Positions 61,198 through 64,000 of a stretch of 64,000 nt of DNA are shown here, piece after piece (within the stretch, counting starts at the first letter, position 1; each line of letters begins with the position of its first letter). Location of the stretch: positions 3,338 through 67,337 of the forward strand of contig JBBQXW010000001.1 of the NCBI GenBank assembly GCA_038209275.1, written 5' to 3'. Position numbers and translations under genes: made by a program. The stretch is from L227-5C sp038209275 (GTDB taxonomy: Bacteria > Chloroflexota > Chloroflexia > Chloroheliales > Chloroheliaceae). The notes beneath the pieces are model-generated. The model did no database searches and was not told the origin of the DNA. It saw nothing but the letters and a program-made list of their open reading frames with translations.

Positions 61198-63450
61198 ATG
61201 CGGAGCAAAACGGTATTTTCAACAAATATATGGAAGTTAAGCCTTTTAGCCAATTTTGCCTGGTTCTTTTTAGGAGTAGGGATACCCTCAGCTACGCCTC
61301 AAAAATCAGCTGAGGATTTGCATAGCGCAACTGGCAAGGTTAATACTGTTGCCTCTTTACCAATATTAGTAGTTTACAATAGTGCTTATCCTAACAATAA
61401 ATTTGGGCGCTTTCTTGGTGAGATAATGAAAGCCGAAGGTTTTCATTACTATGCTACTGAGGAAGTAGCCAACCTGACACCGCCTCTATTAGCAAATTAC
61501 GATAGTATAGTATTGGCTGAAACCAGTCTCACGCCAACCCAAGCCGCCATGTTAAGCCAATATGTATTTGGCGGGGGCAACCTGATTGCTATGAGACCTG
61601 ATCCACAATTATCCTCGACTATGGGCCTGGGACTGGCAAATGGGGTACTGGTTGATGGCTATATCGCTATTCAAACTAATAGCCCTTATGGGCAGGGCTT
61701 TCCATCAGATAGTCTACAACTACACACCAATGCAGACCTATATTCTAACAATACCGCGCAGATACTAGCATTACTATATAGTAATGCTAGTATTGCGACT
61801 GGCTACCCGGCAATTACGCTAAACCAGTATGGAAATGGCAAAGCTGTTGCTTTTACCTATGATTTGGCTTCCAGCGTGGTTTATCTGCGCCAGGGCAATT
61901 CTAATCAGGTTGATGTAGATGCCGATGGGGACGGTGTAGTCCGAATTATGGATATATACTACAACTGGATTAATTTGGACAAAATGCCCTTGCCCCAGGC
62001 TGACCTTCAACAACGATTTTTTGCTCGCCTGTTGGAAAAACTTAATGCAACTAAAAAACCATTACCGCGCTTGTGGTATTTTCCCAATGCTAAAAATACG
62101 GCGCTAGTACTTACGAGCGATGCTCACGGCAACCCGGATAGTTATTATGCCAATCTCATTACCGGGTTAAATGTCCACAATGCTACCACCACTTTCTACT
62201 TAGCACAGGCCAGTCAGCCCTCTGCTGCCAACGTGATTAACTGGAAGACACAAGGCTTTACTTTCAGTACTCATCCTTATGAAGAAACCAACTCGCTCAG
62301 TGTGGGCTATGATAATGTGGATGCCTGGTTTAACACTATCCATGGCCCACGTACAACCAGGACAGTTCGGATACACCGGGTAAAATGGCAAGGTTGGACG
62401 GATGCGGCTGTAATAGGAGCCTCGCGAGGTTATTTGATGGATTACACGCCTTACCGTTATGGTAGCTGGCTTAAAAAAGCTGATAATAGTTGGGCACGAG
62501 GTTATATGACGGGTAGCGGGTTGCCCATGAAATATATTAATATTAGCGGTCAGATAATTGATTATTTTGGGCAGTACACCGAGATTGTAGATGAACAAAT
62601 TGCTTATGGACCAGAAGGATTGAATGATGCAGAAGCTTATTTAGTCACCCAACAGGCAATTGATGCCAGTGAGAATGGCAATTATCAGGCAGTGGTTTTT
62701 CAAATGCACGTTGATAATAATGGTTTATTTCAGTGGCAGGGCAATGCCATTGGTTATGCGCGGGGTTTGAGCGTACCTGTCTTAAATGGAGAAAGCTGGT
62801 TGAATTTTGTTGAAGCGCGTTATAATAGCTCGATAGATAAATTTAGTTGGAATGGAACGCAACTTAATTTTACCGTAAATATTCCTGCAACCCAGACGGG
62901 TCAGACTATTATGTTACCATTACGGTCTGGTACAACCAATTTGACAAACATTACAGTCAACACTACTCCGGCAGCTTATACGGTCAAAACCGTAAATGGC
63001 GAACAATATGCCTTTATTATTTTACCAGCAGGAAGTTCTAATGTCAGTGTAACTTATCCATACAATAAAGATTGTGATCCGCTGTTTATTAATAATGCTT
63101 CAGATAGTATACCAGGCGGAGAATGTGATATTACTATACGCAAAGCTTTAGATAGTGCGGCAATAAATGGTGGTACAGTTCGGCTAAATAAGGATAAATT
63201 AACTACTAACCCCGTAGTCATTAATCTTAATTCGCCTTTAGTAATTGCAGCCAATGTAAAAATTGATGGCGAGTGTTCCACTAATAGATCAGGACTCAGG
63301 CTAAACGCAAATTTCCCCGAAGCTCTTCAACTGGTAGGGCATAACTTTATTAAAGGTGTGGCTCTTTATTCAAACTCCAGTAGCGCCATAAAAATATCTA
63401 GCTCTAACAATACTTTTAACTGTACTTATATTAGAGTTTACAAACCATAG
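61198..63450 (+). CDS. Secreted deacetylase-like protein, paralogue of the giant protein's head, with a short CSLREA-like tail (probably truncated)
   Basis: 750 residues; ATG at 61198 with GAGG upstream, then a signal peptide. Residues 55-620 match the head of the giant protein at 1643 motif for motif: NKFGRFLGEIMKAEGF, LTSDAHGNPDSYY near 307, THPY near 358, DYTPYRYGSW, RGYMTGSGLPMKYI and QMHVD near 501. The Ig/TIG/LamG modules are replaced by a CSLREA-like start (CDITIRKALDSA, near 650) and one beta-helix turn. It ends right after a NNTFNC unit, where the neighbour at 58742 continues for about 120 residues, so the 3' end is probably lost. The structured segment at 63461 starts 11 nt later. 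The gene is more AT-rich than its paralogue. Confidence 0.8.
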   Translation: MRSKTVFSTNIWKLSLLANFAWFFLGVGIPSATPQKSAEDLHSATGKVNTVASLPILVVYNSAYPNNKFGRFLGEIMKAEGFHYYATEEVANLTPPLLANYDSIVLAETSLTPTQAAMLSQYVFGGGNLIAMRPDPQLSSTMGLGLANGVLVDGYIAIQTNSPYGQGFPSDSLQLHTNADLYSNNTAQILALLYSNASIATGYPAITLNQYGNGKAVAFTYDLASSVVYLRQGNSNQVDVDADGDGVVRIMDIYYNWINLDKMPLPQADLQQRFFARLLEKLNATKKPLPRLWYFPNAKNTALVLTSDAHGNPDSYYANLITGLNVHNATTTFYLAQASQPSAANVINWKTQGFTFSTHPYEETNSLSVGYDNVDAWFNTIHGPRTTRTVRIHRVKWQGWTDAAVIGASRGYLMDYTPYRYGSWLKKADNSWARGYMTGSGLPMKYINISGQIIDYFGQYTEIVDEQIAYGPEGLNDAEAYLVTQQAIDASENGNYQAVVFQMHVDNNGLFQWQGNAIGYARGLSVPVLNGESWLNFVEARYNSSIDKFSWNGTQLNFTVNIPATQTGQTIMLPLRSGTTNLTNITVNTTPAAYTVKTVNGEQYAFIILPAGSSNVSVTYPYNKDCDPLFINNASDSIPGGECDITIRKALDSAAINGGTVRLNKDKLTTNPVVINLNSPLVIAANVKIDGECSTNRSGLRLNANFPEALQLVGHNFIKGVALYSNSSSAIKISSSNNTFNCTYIRVYKP

Positions 63451-63460
63451 CCATAAATTA

Positions 63461-63614
63461 GCCCGACAAGGGAAACCCAACAAACCGGGCGGTAAGGGGT
63501 CACTTAACGAAACCGGGAAAATGTGGTTCATCCGCAAAGTGTAGTGTTTAGAGGCCGCAGCACCCCTGGGTGTTCTTAGACAGCCCGTGACCGGGCCTCC
63601 GTTGAGAATTTTAA
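63461..63614 (+). ncRNA. Candidate structured RNA, possibly an omega-RNA/IS200-IS605 right-end remnant
   Basis: GC-rich island in AT-rich surroundings with ordered helices. GCCCG/CGGGC (63461-63465 with 63486-63490) encloses GGG/CCC. CACTT/AAGTG (63501-63505 with 63537-63541) encloses GTGG/CCGC. CACCC/GGGTG is at 63561-63572 and GCCCG/CGGGC at 63583-63596. GAGGCC (63551-63556) can also pair with GGCCTC (63594-63599), competing with the last helix. The block ends in CCTCCGTTGAGAA. Compact multi-helix RNA with alternative pairing at the 3' side of a dead element fits TnpB/IscB guide-RNA scaffolds, but the family is not verified. Strand is inferred from adjacency; no nuclease gene is visible. 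Confidence 0.35.
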
Positions 63615-64000
63615 GCATTATTAAACTGCTTAAATATTTAATTACTAATTATATTCTTGAGAACTATATATTATATAATTTATTATAAATATTACTTGTG
63701 TAATATGAAGATTATAAGCCTGATTATTCTCTAAAATGTTGGTAAAATCGGCGACCCTGCCACTTTTCCCTTAAATTGGCCGCCCTAATTCTACCCGCCT
63801 CTCACCACAGGCAGGCTTTTTTCGGCCCTGATGCGGTTTACTCTCGATCCTCGACCCTGGAAACCGTTCAAAACCGGGGGCTGGTGCCCAGATGAGAACG
63901 AATATTCACCAACTGAAAAAGCCCTTTTTTTGCAAAACAGCAGGGTCTTATTAGACCGGGGTTTTGCCCTATAATGGGTGTTATAGGGCATAATTTTTAT
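63615..64000. other. AT-rich tract followed by a hairpin-bearing segment; no gene seen
   Basis: 63615-63770 is strongly AT-rich and non-coding. 63780-64000 turns GC-richer and holds small stems: GGTCT/AGACC at 63944-63957, and the terminator-like hairpin at 63965-63990. A 66-codon minus-strand frame runs through these stems and is not believable as a gene. The segment may belong to an element continuing past the window. Confidence 0.45.
63965..63990 (+). terminator. Terminator-like hairpin with T-rich tail
   Basis: TGCCCTATAA (63965-63974) and TTATAGGGCA (63981-63990) form a 10-bp stem with a 6-nt loop, followed by TAATTTTTAT. It resembles an intrinsic terminator on the plus strand; a subterminal hairpin of an insertion element is an alternative. 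What it would terminate is unclear, as no gene precedes it closely. Confidence 0.4.

Noticed and set aside
63370..63618. 82-codon minus-strand frame at the end of the truncated surface gene
   Set aside because: Covers the 3' end of the surface gene and the stem-rich segment; no recognisable protein features.
63791..63991. 66-codon minus-strand frame
   Set aside because: Starts inside a perfect hairpin and has no ribosome-binding site or domain; more likely structured non-coding sequence.
1..64000. tRNA or rRNA genes
   Set aside because: No cloverleaf-like segment with a recognisable T-loop and no rRNA-like conserved stretch was seen by eye in the intergenic regions; an automated scan was not possible.

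Overview
The window looks like a bacterial chromosome segment given over almost entirely to making, exporting and decorating a cell-surface polysaccharide. I count 39 protein-coding genes (one cut by the left edge). No tRNA, rRNA, CRISPR array or intact transposase was found. Base composition is mid-range, and GTG and TTG starts occur. Large secreted Ig-like/TIG proteins, Thr-Pro linkers and many GT-C membrane glycosyltransferases would fit a member of the Chloroflexota, but this is a low-confidence inference because no taxonomic marker gene is present.

Left block (1-12233, minus strand): a tightly packed gene string. It runs from a YcgR/YcgQ-type permease pair, with a Zur/Fur-like palindrome just upstream, through a PD40 propeller protein and a roughly 2400-residue secreted protein (deacetylase-like head plus repeated Ig/TIG/LamG-like modules), to an O-antigen-ligase-type protein that leaves the window.

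Central plus-strand block (12574-22734): Gfo/Idh oxidoreductase, DPM1-like GT2, UDP-GlcNAc 2-epimerase, two SMR/ArnE-F-like small transporters flanking a GT-C transferase, a flavoprotein, a secreted cysteine-rich protein and a Wzy-like polymerase/ligase. A GT4 and a second GT-C gene follow on the minus strand. A 1121-residue double GT-C-like protein, two GT4 enzymes and a Wzx flippase then run on the plus strand to 33055.

Large minus-strand block (33042-53335): two Wzz-like proteins with apparently dead kinase domains around a sialidase-type propeller, then GT2, SDR epimerase, radical SAM, UGM-like flavoprotein, acyltransferase, initiating phosphoglycosyltransferase, GT4, DegT aminotransferase, WbpD-like acetyltransferase, GT4, GmhB, GmhA and another SDR epimerase. 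Together with HddA at 56259 this gives most of the D-glycero-D-manno-heptose route. It also gives parts of a route to 2,3-diacetamido sugars.

Right block: an AT-rich 1.2 kb non-coding region with MITE-like elements, a two-component pair, HddA, a GT2, then two large secreted proteins. One shares its head with the giant left-hand protein, and both share a CSLREA/beta-helix-like tail. The second protein stops short next to a compact structured, possibly omega-RNA-like segment at 63461-63614.

Working model (inference): the phosphoglycosyltransferase starts repeat units on undecaprenyl phosphate. GT2/GT4 enzymes extend them, Wzx flips them, Wzy-like proteins polymerise or ligate them, and the Wzz-like proteins set length. 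The GT2/SMR/GT-C set adds branches outside the membrane. The propeller, Ig-like and deacetylase-like proteins bind or trim the product outside the cell.
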